58,968 nucleotides of DNA, taken from contig CADAKH010000018.1 in assembly GCA_902788505.1 (NCBI GenBank), positions 1 to 58,968 of the forward strand, in the 5' to 3' direction. Shown here one piece after another: positions 26,050 through 34,081 of this stretch. The notes under the pieces were generated by a model. The model was not told where the DNA came from and searched no databases. It saw nothing but the letters and a program-made list of their open reading frames with translations. Source of the stretch: Oscillospiraceae bacterium. GTDB taxonomy: Bacteria; Bacillota; Clostridia; Saccharofermentanales; Saccharofermentanaceae. Every line of letters begins with the position of its first letter. Position 1 is the first letter of the stretch. Both the position numbers and the translations under genes were made by a program.

Positions 26050-26634
26050 TTATGTGCCGGCAGAAGAGACAACGCGGTCGATCAAACCGTACTCACGTGC
26101 TTCTCCAGCATCTTTCCAGTTGTCTCTTTCGCAGTCCGCAATAACCTCTTCAACCGTCTTTCCGCAATTAGATGCAAGTATCGTGCTGAGTCTTCTTTTT
26201 GTCTTAAGGATGTGCTCGGCAGCGATACTGATATCTGTAGCCTGGCCGCCTGTCGAGCCCAAGGGCTGATGGATCATCACCTCTGCGTTAGGCAATGCGC
26301 ATCTTTTACCCTTTGCTCCGCCGGCAAGCAGGAACGCTCCCATGCTTGCAGCCATTCCCACACATATCGTTGATACATCACACTTGACGTATTGCATCGT
26401 GTCATAGATAGCCATCCCGGCCGTGACTGAGCCGCCGGGGCTGTTGATATACATATGGATGTCTTTATCCGGATCTTCCGATTCAAGGTAGAGAAGCTGT
26501 GCTATAACAGTGCTTGCCATCGCATCATTGACTTCGCCTCCGACAAACACGATTCTTTCCTTTAATAATCTGGAATAGATATCATAAGCGACTTCCCCGC
26601 GGCCGCTCTTTTCGACTACTGTAGGTACTAACAT
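26050..26634 (-). CDS. clpP: ATP-dependent Clp protease proteolytic subunit
   Basis: A 194-residue ClpP. The catalytic triad is intact: Ser97 (GMAASMGA), His122 (MIHQPLGS) and Asp171 (CERDNW). [18 protein letters not shown] is the oxyanion and handle region. It forms a tetradecamer that degrades proteins fed by a Clp ATPase. No clpX or tig is adjacent; the gene stands alone between the sugar-sensing genes and the sugar transporter, so it may be a second clpP paralogue. Its ribosome binding site AAAGGGG is part of a long hairpin (26641-26690). Confidence 0.95.
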   Translation of the reverse strand: MLVPTVVEKSGRGEVAYDIYSRLLKERIVFVGGEVNDAMASTVIAQLLYLESEDPDKDIHMYINSPGGSVTAGMAIYDTMQYVKCDVSTICVGMAASMGAFLLAGGAKGKRCALPNAEVMIHQPLGSTGGQATDISIAAEHILKTKRRLSTILASNCGKTVEEVIADCERDNWKDAGEAREYGLIDRVVSSAGT

Positions 26635-26640
26635 AATAAA

Positions 26641-26690
26641 ACCCCTTTCTGTATATGTGGAAGATCATCTTTCACATATACATATGGGGT
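26641..26690 (-). promoter_or_regulatory. Long hairpin overlapping the clpP ribosome binding site
   Basis: A 50-bp imperfect palindrome. The inner arms TGTATATGTGGAAGAT and ATCTTTCACATATACA (26650-26665, 26667-26682) pair at 15 of 16 positions, and the foot ACCCC/GGGGT (26641-26645, 26686-26690) pairs perfectly. On the clpP mRNA the foot contains the Shine-Dalgarno AAAGGGG. After the stem comes TTTTATT, so it can also work as the terminator of the upstream binding-protein gene, whose stop is 24 bp away. Confidence 0.6.
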
Positions 26691-26713
26691 GTCATCAGAG
26701 TTTTGTAAAAGGA

Positions 26714-27742
26714 TTATCCTGCGTTGATGTAGATTTCTTCTCTCAAATGGAAGCCGCTGTCAATGATAACGGAATCGAGATTCTCTTTTGTTACAGCGGA
26801 AGGTTCGATCGCGATATATGCTATCTCATTTGTTCCGTCGAAAAACTGTTCTGTCTCACCTAATGATTCACCGGCGGCAAGCTTTACGGCACACTCTGCA
26901 GCGAGGCGTGCCAGCTTCTCTACCGGCTTATATACAGTAACGAGCTGAGTGCCTTCAACAAGTCTCTGGCATGCTTCAAGATCGCCATCCTGGCCGGTGA
27001 CAAAGATCCTGCCTGCATAACCTCTCTCGGCAAGCGCGTGGATCGCTTCACCTGCAAGAGCATCGTTGCCGCACATGATCGCATCGGCAGAGGATATCTC
27101 ATCAAAATGTTCGTTGACGAAATCGTATGCGAGCTCAGGTTTCCAGTTGTCGCAGTTGTATTTGAGCGTGATGTTCATCGCATGTTCTTTGCAGACAGAA
27201 TCAAAACCGTTCATTACCTGTGCAACGTTGTAGTCAGTCTCAGGACCCATGATCTCAACGATCCTGCCGCCATCACCGACATTGTCACAGATAGCCTGAG
27301 CCATCTGTTTTCCGACTGCCTCATTATCGAAAGAAATATAAAGATCGGCATCGGCATTCATTACGAGACGGTCGTAACAGATGACCGGAATACCCTTGCC
27401 CTTCGCCTCTTTCAGAACATCGGAAAGAGCCACTGCATCAGCCGTGATGATGACGATCGCATCTACACCAATCTCGATGAAGCGCTTGATCTGTGCTATC
27501 TGGGTAGTAACATCACCGCCTGCCGACTGGACGTTTACTTCGGCACCTAGTTCGTTTGCGGTCGATACGAAAACATCACGGTCACGTGTCCAGCGCTCGA
27601 TAACGAACGAGTCAAAAGACAGTCCGATCGTGCATGTCTCACTCTTGGTAGTATGCGTGATCTCTTTGGGTTCCGCGGTTCTGCAGCCAGCGCAGAAAAG
27701 AACGGAAAGGACCATTAAAAGTGCGATAACTTTGCGCATCAT
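26714..27742 (-). CDS. Sugar-binding lipoprotein (ChvE/XylF-like), regulatory cluster
   Basis: A 342-residue lipoprotein with lipobox FCAGC and a type I periplasmic binding fold: IGLSFDSFVIERWTRDRDVF, QIKRFIEIGVDAIVI, ICYDRLVMNADADLYISFDN (two segments) and FVTGQDGDLEACQ. It is a distant paralogue of the ChvE-like protein. The first ATG overlaps the response regulator stop by four bases (ATGA), so it belongs to the sensing operon rather than the transporter operon. It could either present sugar to the sensor kinase or feed the transporter. Confidence 0.88.
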   Translation of the reverse strand: MMRKVIALLMVLSVLFCAGCRTAEPKEITHTTKSETCTIGLSFDSFVIERWTRDRDVFVSTANELGAEVNVQSAGGDVTTQIAQIKRFIEIGVDAIVIITADAVALSDVLKEAKGKGIPVICYDRLVMNADADLYISFDNEAVGKQMAQAICDNVGDGGRIVEIMGPETDYNVAQVMNGFDSVCKEHAMNITLKYNCDNWKPELAYDFVNEHFDEISSADAIMCGNDALAGEAIHALAERGYAGRIFVTGQDGDLEACQRLVEGTQLVTVYKPVEKLARLAAECAVKLAAGESLGETEQFFDGTNEIAYIAIEPSAVTKENLDSVIIDSGFHLREEIYINAG

Positions 27743-29334
27743 CTTTTGCCCTCCTTATATTCGGTGGGTGTAACGCCGGTATGCTTTTTGAAGATACGGC
27801 TGAAGTAATTCGGATCGGAATAACCGACCTCCGAACAGATCTCCTTCATGGACTTGTTCGTGCCTTCGAGAAGCTCTCTTGCACGCGCAACCCTGACACC
27901 CGTCAGATAGTCGGTAAACGTAACACCCGTCTGTGTCTTGAACACTTTGCTGAAGTAGAACGGGCTGATATCGTACATGCCGGAAAGATCATCAAGAGAG
28001 ATGTCTTCCCTGAAGTTCTGGTCGATATATTTTTTTGCTTTCTCGGCAACATCTTCTGTCTTGGCAGCATTGGCCGCGTTGATCATGTTTACCGCGCGCT
28101 CAATGTGGCTTATGAACCACAGACGGAGCTCATCGTAACTCTTCATGGAATTGATCTCGGGAAGATATTCGCTTCTGGACATGAAGTGATAGACGTGTCC
28201 GCCGTTGCCATAAGCAAGTCTCTCGCCCCACAAAACGAATTCCAGTACTTTCAGACAGATATCGCTCATTGCGCCGCCTGAACTTTTCTCCATCCAGTCG
28301 AAGAAGAGATTTGCCTGTTCTATCGCTCTGGATACATCACCCTGTGAGATCGCATCGAAAAGATCCTTCTCGGTCTTCAAAGGATAGTCCGAATCATATT
28401 CGCAGCCTTCCGGAAGATCGACAGCCTCTGCAACATTCTGCGTGGATTTTACGAGTATCGACAGTGCCTCGCTGTACGATTCCGCCATATTTTCGAGAGG
28501 CTTGACAGGTCCTATGCCGATCCTGAAATCTATACCCAGAGCTTCCGTCAGTTCTTCCTGCGCCCTGCTGGCAGAATCGACTATTTTCTGATATTCCTCG
28601 GGCGACAAAGAGCTCTTTGCACAGGGGATAAGAACAGGTATCTTGTTGCCCATGACTGAGCCCGTTATGCACTTGAAATTGTCGCTTATTATGAGCAGGA
28701 CTGTTTCATAGTTTTTCTGTGTCTTGACACTTGCAGGAACAGCGCCGCGGAGATATCCGCCGGGCTCTTTATCACCGCTTACTATGGCGAGCATAAGACC
28801 GTACTTCTCGTCCATCTCGAGGAGCTTTTTGTACTCATCGATATTCTCTTTGTAATGCTCATGCGAAAGAAGGTCCTGGATAAGACCGTTCTCAATAATG
28901 GGAACGATGCTGTCGAGCTTCTCCTTGATCTCGAGCTCGCGGTTCCTCTGCTCTCTGGTGCGGTCAACTTCATCCATCGCCTTTTTGAGGACTGCAATGA
29001 TCTGTGATTTGTCGAAGGGCTTATTGATGTAGTCAATAACACCGAGGTTTAATGCCTGTTTTGCGTAGTCGAATTTATCGTATGCAGAGATTACGACAAA
29101 CACGATATTCGGGTTCGTTCTTCTGATCTCTTTCATAGCATCGATACCGTTGATGCCGGGCATTCTGATATCCATGAAAGCTATATCAGGGCGCACTTCA
29201 TCAGCGAGCTCTATAACACGTCTTCCGGTCTTTGCTTCGAAAGTCTCGAATATTCCCGGATACTCTTTATCCACTATGAACTTGAGCGATTCGCGGACGA
29301 TTCCCTCGTCATCTGCGAGCATGAGCTTATACAT
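27739..29334 (-). CDS. AraC-type response regulator (YesN family)
   Basis: A 531-residue response regulator. The receiver domain (about 1-120) carries LADDE, the phospho-acceptor Asp in FMDIRMPGINGID and the Lys in INKPFD. A long middle region (about 130-410) of unknown fold leads to a C-terminal AraC helix-turn-helix (about 430-531, SFYFSKVF-like ISPFYFSKVFKTQTG and VGYSDPNYFSRIFKKHTG). I chose the ATG at 29334, which follows GGAGG, over the ATG six bases earlier. It overlaps the kinase gene by 8 bp. It is expected to activate the chvE transporter and possibly its own operon. Confidence 0.92.
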   Translation of the reverse strand: MYKLMLADDEGIVRESLKFIVDKEYPGIFETFEAKTGRRVIELADEVRPDIAFMDIRMPGINGIDAMKEIRRTNPNIVFVVISAYDKFDYAKQALNLGVIDYINKPFDKSQIIAVLKKAMDEVDRTREQRNRELEIKEKLDSIVPIIENGLIQDLLSHEHYKENIDEYKKLLEMDEKYGLMLAIVSGDKEPGGYLRGAVPASVKTQKNYETVLLIISDNFKCITGSVMGNKIPVLIPCAKSSLSPEEYQKIVDSASRAQEELTEALGIDFRIGIGPVKPLENMAESYSEALSILVKSTQNVAEAVDLPEGCEYDSDYPLKTEKDLFDAISQGDVSRAIEQANLFFDWMEKSSGGAMSDICLKVLEFVLWGERLAYGNGGHVYHFMSRSEYLPEINSMKSYDELRLWFISHIERAVNMINAANAAKTEDVAEKAKKYIDQNFREDISLDDLSGMYDISPFYFSKVFKTQTGVTFTDYLTGVRVARARELLEGTNKSMKEICSEVGYSDPNYFSRIFKKHTGVTPTEYKEGKR

Positions 29335-30805
29335 TTGCATCCTCCAACGGTATCTTTATCGTTACGTGAGTTCCTTCGTTCTTGCGGCTCTTCATCTCAA
29401 AAACTTCTTTGTTGTTGTAGTAAAGATCAAGCCTTGCCATAACGTTCGTTATTCCGACGCCTCTTGTCTCAGAAGGGCGCTTCTCGTGATTCATGATCTT
29501 CTCGATGATCTCCTCATCGGTGCCGATGCCGTTGTCGCTGACCCTGATACAGCACATCTTATCTTCGCGGTAAACTGAAAGCGTTACTTTGCCTTCGCCC
29601 GGTTCCAAATCCTTGATGCCGTACTTGATCGAGTTCTCGACAAGAGGCTGGATGATCATGGAAGGGACCATTACTGAAAGAAGTTCCTCATCGATGTCCT
29701 TCTCGAAAAGGATCTCTCCGCTGTATCTTACATTGAGGATATACATATATGAATCGACAAGTTCGATCTCCTCTGAGAGCTTGACCGTCTCGGAACTCTT
29801 CTTAACGTTGTAGCGGAAGAAGTCTGCCATGTTCCTTATGTATTCGACCGTCCTGTCGGCGCCTTCCATCATGGCGAGCTGGGCACCTGCATTGAGTGTA
29901 TTGAAAAGGAAATGCGGGTTGATCTGCGACTGCAGATACTTGAGCTGCGCATCCTTAAGGTGCGTTTCCATGAGAAGGTTCTTCTCTTTCATCTCACTCT
30001 GCGTGATGAGCTGGGTTCTGATACGCGCGATGTAATCCTTGATAGATGCGAGCATCTCATTGAACGCTCTTGTCACCTTACCGACTTCATCATCGGATAT
30101 TACTTCAAGAGGTTCAACGTTCTCCGGGCTCCCCTGAGAGATCTCATCGGCTTTTGCGGAAAGACGCGTAAGAGGCCTTGTGATCGTGTTCGTCAGAATG
30201 ATTATGAGAAGCACGTTCATGACCGATGCAACGGCGAAGATGAGCATGCTCATGATCTCCGTATATCTCAGTGAATTAACGAGAGCATTGTAGTTATTCG
30301 AGTTAGTTCTGAACTGCTCGTTGTTGACCGAGTAGATATACGTATTGAGATAATCTTTTATCTTGGAACACTCATTGTACTTGGCCGTGTATTCATCGAT
30401 GTTGCGTCCGCGCTTTGCCTGGATCGCTTCATCGGCCGTTTTGAGATATGTCTCGAGCATGTTCCTGATGTCTCTTTCAGAGAGCTTTGCATTGTTGTCG
30501 GTAACTGTATTGTTGAGCCCGTTCATTAGCTGATCCATGTTCTGCGTGGATGCGTAGTAAAGCTCAAGATCGTCAGTGCCCTTTGTCTCAAGATAACCCG
30601 TAAGACCGGAATGGATCTGGTTCAGATTGTCGGACAATTCGTTGAGACTGATGTTGCTTGAGAATACCTGGTTGATCTTCTCCAGTGCCATATTGAGATT
30701 GACATATATGAAGATATTGACGCCCATCGCAATGACAGACGTTACGAGGAATACCGCAACGAGCTTACGGGAGATCTTCATGTTGGCAAAGAAATTAGCC
30801 TTCAT
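29327..30805 (-). CDS. Sensor histidine kinase (YesM family)
   Basis: A 492-residue membrane kinase. A transmembrane helix (about 13-35), an extracytoplasmic helical sensor, a second helix (about 165-188), HAMP (TRPLTRLSAKADEISQG), the His_kinase box QINPHFLFNTLN with the phospho-His, and HATPase motifs QPLVENSIKYG and VSDNGIG are visible. The ATG at 30805 follows GGGAGG and overlaps the upstream gene by 11 bp. It pairs with the YesN-type regulator. The sensor may receive sugar information from the membrane-anchored binding protein encoded just upstream. Confidence 0.92.
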   Translation of the reverse strand: MKANFFANMKISRKLVAVFLVTSVIAMGVNIFIYVNLNMALEKINQVFSSNISLNELSDNLNQIHSGLTGYLETKGTDDLELYYASTQNMDQLMNGLNNTVTDNNAKLSERDIRNMLETYLKTADEAIQAKRGRNIDEYTAKYNECSKIKDYLNTYIYSVNNEQFRTNSNNYNALVNSLRYTEIMSMLIFAVASVMNVLLIIILTNTITRPLTRLSAKADEISQGSPENVEPLEVISDDEVGKVTRAFNEMLASIKDYIARIRTQLITQSEMKEKNLLMETHLKDAQLKYLQSQINPHFLFNTLNAGAQLAMMEGADRTVEYIRNMADFFRYNVKKSSETVKLSEEIELVDSYMYILNVRYSGEILFEKDIDEELLSVMVPSMIIQPLVENSIKYGIKDLEPGEGKVTLSVYREDKMCCIRVSDNGIGTDEEIIEKIMNHEKRPSETRGVGITNVMARLDLYYNNKEVFEMKSRKNEGTHVTIKIPLEDANV

Positions 30806-31820
30806 CACTGCCTCCCTCAGGTTCATAGTCCGAAAGATTATCGCGGTTGATCTTGATGTAGTTCGAACTGAAATATTCACTTACGAATCCGGTGTCGTTG
30901 TATTCGTTTAACGCGTTGACACACTGAGCTGCAATGGTATTTGACTCAACAGCAAATGTCGCATAAACAGAACCCCTGTCGATCGCTCTCAGTATCGTTT
31001 CGGAGTCGTAGTAACCAAGGATCACCGTCTTGCCTACCAGGTTCTTGTCTACGATACACTGATACACACTTTCAGTAGTTCTGTCGTTCAGGCAGATAAT
31101 GACGTCAGGTATGTTATCAAGGTCGTCAAGGATATTCATTACGCTCTCTTCTGATGTGAACGGCGTTGATGAATCAACTACCGCAGAAGAAAGCCTGACA
31201 TTTCTTCCCGTAACGGACTCCTTGATCGCAGAGTGAATGATATCGTCGGCATTTCCGTCATCCCTGTCGAGAAGGATGAGTGCGGACAAGGGATACTTTC
31301 TCTTCGCTTCACCGATCGATGCAAGCTCGTCACCATACTCGGTGCCTAAGCTGTAGTTGTTAAGACCTATAAAGCTCTTTCTTGAAGAGCCGACGCAGTC
31401 GGTAAGGACTGTTACGACCGGGATACCGTTCCTTGCAGCCTTCTCGATAAGTTCGGCAGTCTCTTCCGAGTCATCGCCTTCCAGTATGATGCCGTCTACT
31501 TTCGAACTGATCGCAATATTGATCCTGTCAGCTTTGGAATAACTTGTCGAAAGATTCTGGCCCGTCATCTCAACGTAGCAGCCGTTGTTTATGGCATAAT
31601 CGGAGATCTCCTCGTAAAGCCTGTTCGAAAGCTTGCTCTCGGGATCTTCGGCAATATATGCATATAATCTCGGGTACTCGGTGAAGACTTCCTCCTGGAC
31701 TTCCCCAAGTTTATTTATCATCTCTCTGTAGTAGAACAGGCCTGTTACTGTCGCGAAAAAAAGAACGAGCACTATGCCCGCCAAAACAGTAACCAGGATT
31801 CTGTTTCTAGAGATCTTCAT
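30795..31820 (-). CDS. Membrane-anchored sugar-binding sensor protein
   Basis: A 341-residue protein with one N-terminal transmembrane helix (about 9-30) and a type I periplasmic binding domain (SKVDGIILEGDD, AARNGIPVVTVLTD, VIICLNDRTTESVYQ, TVILGYYDSETILRA). There is no lipobox, so it stays as a signal anchor. It is first in an operon with the histidine kinase, regulator and a binding lipoprotein, the arrangement of three-component sugar sensing systems. The ATG has no ribosome binding site, and a TATAAT box ends 7 nt before it. Confidence 0.87.
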   Translation of the reverse strand: MKISRNRILVTVLAGIVLVLFFATVTGLFYYREMINKLGEVQEEVFTEYPRLYAYIAEDPESKLSNRLYEEISDYAINNGCYVEMTGQNLSTSYSKADRINIAISSKVDGIILEGDDSEETAELIEKAARNGIPVVTVLTDCVGSSRKSFIGLNNYSLGTEYGDELASIGEAKRKYPLSALILLDRDDGNADDIIHSAIKESVTGRNVRLSSAVVDSSTPFTSEESVMNILDDLDNIPDVIICLNDRTTESVYQCIVDKNLVGKTVILGYYDSETILRAIDRGSVYATFAVESNTIAAQCVNALNEYNDTGFVSEYFSSNYIKINRDNLSDYEPEGGSDEG

Positions 31821-31827
31821 CGTGATA

Positions 31828-31833
31828 ATTATA
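31828..31833 (-). promoter_or_regulatory. TATAAT box 7 nt before a start codon
   Basis: Minus-strand consensus TATAAT with TATCACG-type spacing of 7 nt to the ATG at 31820, placing the expected transcription start at the start codon. The -35 region 17 bp upstream (ATGCGA) is weak. Confidence 0.45.
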
Positions 31834-31866
31834 CTCTATGTATTTTTACTTCGCATTATAAATAAA

Positions 31867-31894
31867 GGGATGTCTCATCAATTTGAGACATCCC
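31867..31894. terminator. Bidirectional hairpin with GTCTCA/TGAGAC core
   Basis: Perfect 11-bp stem GGGATGTCTCA/TGAGACATCCC with a six-base loop, 30 bp after the DUF2130 stop on the minus strand. Downstream tail on the minus strand is TTTATTTATAA, supporting termination of the DUF2130 transcript. Its core matches the hairpins at 42973 and 55208. Confidence 0.75.
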
Positions 31895-31923
31895 AGCCGG
31901 ATAATCCGAATCTTTAATACGGT

Positions 31924-33189
31924 TTATTCATCACCGCCGGTAAGTCCGTCAATACTGTCTTCACCACTGGAAAGCTCATCGAACATCTTCTTGACTGAAG
32001 GGGCATTCTTGGTGAGCTTCTTGATGCTCAGGTCCTCGGCCTTGTTGTTCGCAAGTCTGAGATTGTTCTCGGAAGACAGGAGGTTCTTCTTGACCTTCTC
32101 GAGATGTTCGATTGTCTTGTCAATCTCCTCGATTGCCGTCTGGAACTTGTCGGAGGCAATTCTGTAATTCTTGCCGAAAGCATCCTTGAAGTCCTGCATA
32201 TTGCTCTCGAAGTTAACAAGGTCGAGCTGCTGGTTCTTGACTACCTGAAGTTCCCTCTGGTACTGGAGAGAATTGAGAGCAGCATTCCTGAGAAGGGTAA
32301 TCATAGGAATGAAGAACTGGGGTCTTATCACATACATCTTCGGGTACTTGTAGGAAACATCGACAATACCGCTGTTGTAGAGCTCGCTGTCGGGTTCAAG
32401 AAGAGATACGAGCACTGCATATTCACAACCCTTCTCCTTCCTGTCCTTATCGAGTTCCTTGAAGAAATCCTCATTCTTGTGCTTGGTGGAAGTCGTGTCC
32501 ATCTCATTCTTCATCTCGAACATAATCGAGATGAATTCAATGCCTTCAGGATCCTTCTCCCTGAAGATAAAATCGCCCTTGCTTCCGGAACCGCTCACTT
32601 CATTGTCCTTCTCAAAATATGCATTCGGGAAGGCTGTCATACGGATTGTGTTGAACTGGTTCTGGCAGTGCTGCTCGAGACTCTCACCGACCATCTTCGT
32701 GGACTGGCGTGCCTTGAAATCCTTGTAGTATTCAATCTGTTCGTCCTTGACCTTGAGCTGGTTCCTGTAGTTCTCTTCGATGTTCTTCGCCTTGAGTTCG
32801 CTCTCGGTCTTCTGGCTGGAAATCTGGCTCTTCAGCCTGATAATCTCGGCATCCCTGTCGGCAATCTCCTTGTCCTTGTCGTGCAGAGCTTCGGTAATCG
32901 CAAGCTTCTTCTCGCTGTCGTTCATAGCGAGCCTGTTCTTGAGCTGCTCAATCTCCATCTCCTTGCTGCTGAGGACCTTGTCCCTGTCACTCAGCACTTC
33001 GGCAAAGGACTTCTCCTGCTCCATCTGGGCAATCTTAAGATTGTCCTTGCTTCTTTCCTCCAGCTCTCTGGCACGCTTATGGAGCTCCTCTTCAAATGCT
33101 TCATCTCTTACCTGGCTCAGAAGCTGGGCATAACCGGATTCATCTACTTTAAACACTTCGCCGCACTTGGGGCACTTAATCTCATTCAT
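31924..33189 (-). CDS. DUF2130 coiled-coil protein
   Basis: A 421-residue cytoplasmic protein. A small zinc-ribbon-like start (KCPKCGEVF, only one CxxC visible) is followed by a long charged coiled coil (about 25-165), a nuclease-like core (about 175-330: SLEQHCQNQFN, KGDFIFRE, IMFEMKNEMD) and a second coiled coil (340-405). DUF2130 members have been noted to resemble restriction-type nucleases; GDFIF and EMKNE fit a D-ExK arrangement. Function is unknown. Likely monocistronic. Confidence 0.85.
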   Translation of the reverse strand: MNEIKCPKCGEVFKVDESGYAQLLSQVRDEAFEEELHKRARELEERSKDNLKIAQMEQEKSFAEVLSDRDKVLSSKEMEIEQLKNRLAMNDSEKKLAITEALHDKDKEIADRDAEIIRLKSQISSQKTESELKAKNIEENYRNQLKVKDEQIEYYKDFKARQSTKMVGESLEQHCQNQFNTIRMTAFPNAYFEKDNEVSGSGSKGDFIFREKDPEGIEFISIMFEMKNEMDTTSTKHKNEDFFKELDKDRKEKGCEYAVLVSLLEPDSELYNSGIVDVSYKYPKMYVIRPQFFIPMITLLRNAALNSLQYQRELQVVKNQQLDLVNFESNMQDFKDAFGKNYRIASDKFQTAIEEIDKTIEHLEKVKKNLLSSENNLRLANNKAEDLSIKKLTKNAPSVKKMFDELSSGEDSIDGLTGGDE

Positions 33190-33303
33190 AAGCTAAATCT
33201 CCTTTCGGTGTTCTGCAAATCTATATGGGCTAATTATATTGCATTGTAAAACCTTTTTTGCGGCCAATAATCGAACAGTTTATTTGACAGGGATTTCTGA
33301 TAC

Positions 33304-33975
33304 TTACTTATGTCTTCTCTTATAATCTTCACGGACCTCATCGAGCATCTCTTCTGAACAGAAAGCTTCGTTCATTGCCTTCGCACTCTTGGCGCCCCTT
33401 GCGCAGGAGACCATCTTGTTCATTACCTTGAAGTTGAGAGCCGTTCCTGCGCTGTCGCATTCGTACCTGACTGCATGCTGTCTGTCAACGCCGAACCTGT
33501 CCGCAACGCTTACTGCATCGATGTTTGCGCCGAGGAAGATGAATTCCCAGTGATACTTTTCCTTCTGTTTCTCGATCATCTTTTTGACCTTGTCATAGGA
33601 ATACTGTCTGCTGGAATTCTCCATGCCGTCAGTCGTGATGATGAAGAGGGTCTTTTCCGGAACATCTTCTTCTCTTGCGTACTTATGAACATTTCCGATG
33701 TGATGGATCGCGCCGCCTACCGCATCCAAAAGAGCTGTCGAACCTCTTACATAGTATTCTTTTTCCGTGATGGGACTGATCTTATCGAGAGAAACTCTGT
33801 CGTGGAGCACATCTGTCTGCCCGTCAAAAAGAACTGTTGAGATCAATGCCTCTCCTTCTTCTTTTTTCTGCTTTTCGATCATGGAGTTGTAGCCTCCGAT
33901 CGTGTCGCTTTCAAGTCCGCTCATCGAGCCGCTTCTGTCCAGGATAAATACGATTTCCGTTAAACCTTTTTTCAT
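33304..33975 (-). CDS. Cytoplasmic VWA-domain protein
   Basis: A 223-residue protein consisting of one von Willebrand A domain. The metal site is perfect (FILDRSGSMSG, DxSxS), with the Thr in YVRGSTALLDA and the second Asp in ITTDGMENSS. There is no signal peptide or membrane helix. Proteins of this TerY-like type occur near stress or chemical-defence genes. It lies about 100 bp downstream of the macro-domain gene on the same strand, hinting at a shared function. Confidence 0.87.
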   Translation of the reverse strand: MKKGLTEIVFILDRSGSMSGLESDTIGGYNSMIEKQKKEEGEALISTVLFDGQTDVLHDRVSLDKISPITEKEYYVRGSTALLDAVGGAIHHIGNVHKYAREEDVPEKTLFIITTDGMENSSRQYSYDKVKKMIEKQKEKYHWEFIFLGANIDAVSVADRFGVDRQHAVRYECDSAGTALNFKVMNKMVSCARGAKSAKAMNEAFCSEEMLDEVREDYKRRHK

Positions 33976-34081
33976 TTTACTTTCCTCACTTTCTATCGCT
34001 ATTCCTTTGCGAATGTCTTATCGTGAGTTCAGTATAGGATCTTATGAGGGGTCAGTGGTCGCTTCGCAGGCGACATTTTCA

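Noticed and set aside
26635..26713. CtsR operator upstream of clpP
   Set aside because: The GGTCAAA-type direct heptamers of CtsR boxes are absent; only the palindromic hairpin is present.
31924..33249. Long plus-strand frames opposite the DUF2130 gene
   Set aside because: Leu/Val-rich antisense of a coiled-coil gene; codon pattern and domain evidence favour the minus strand.
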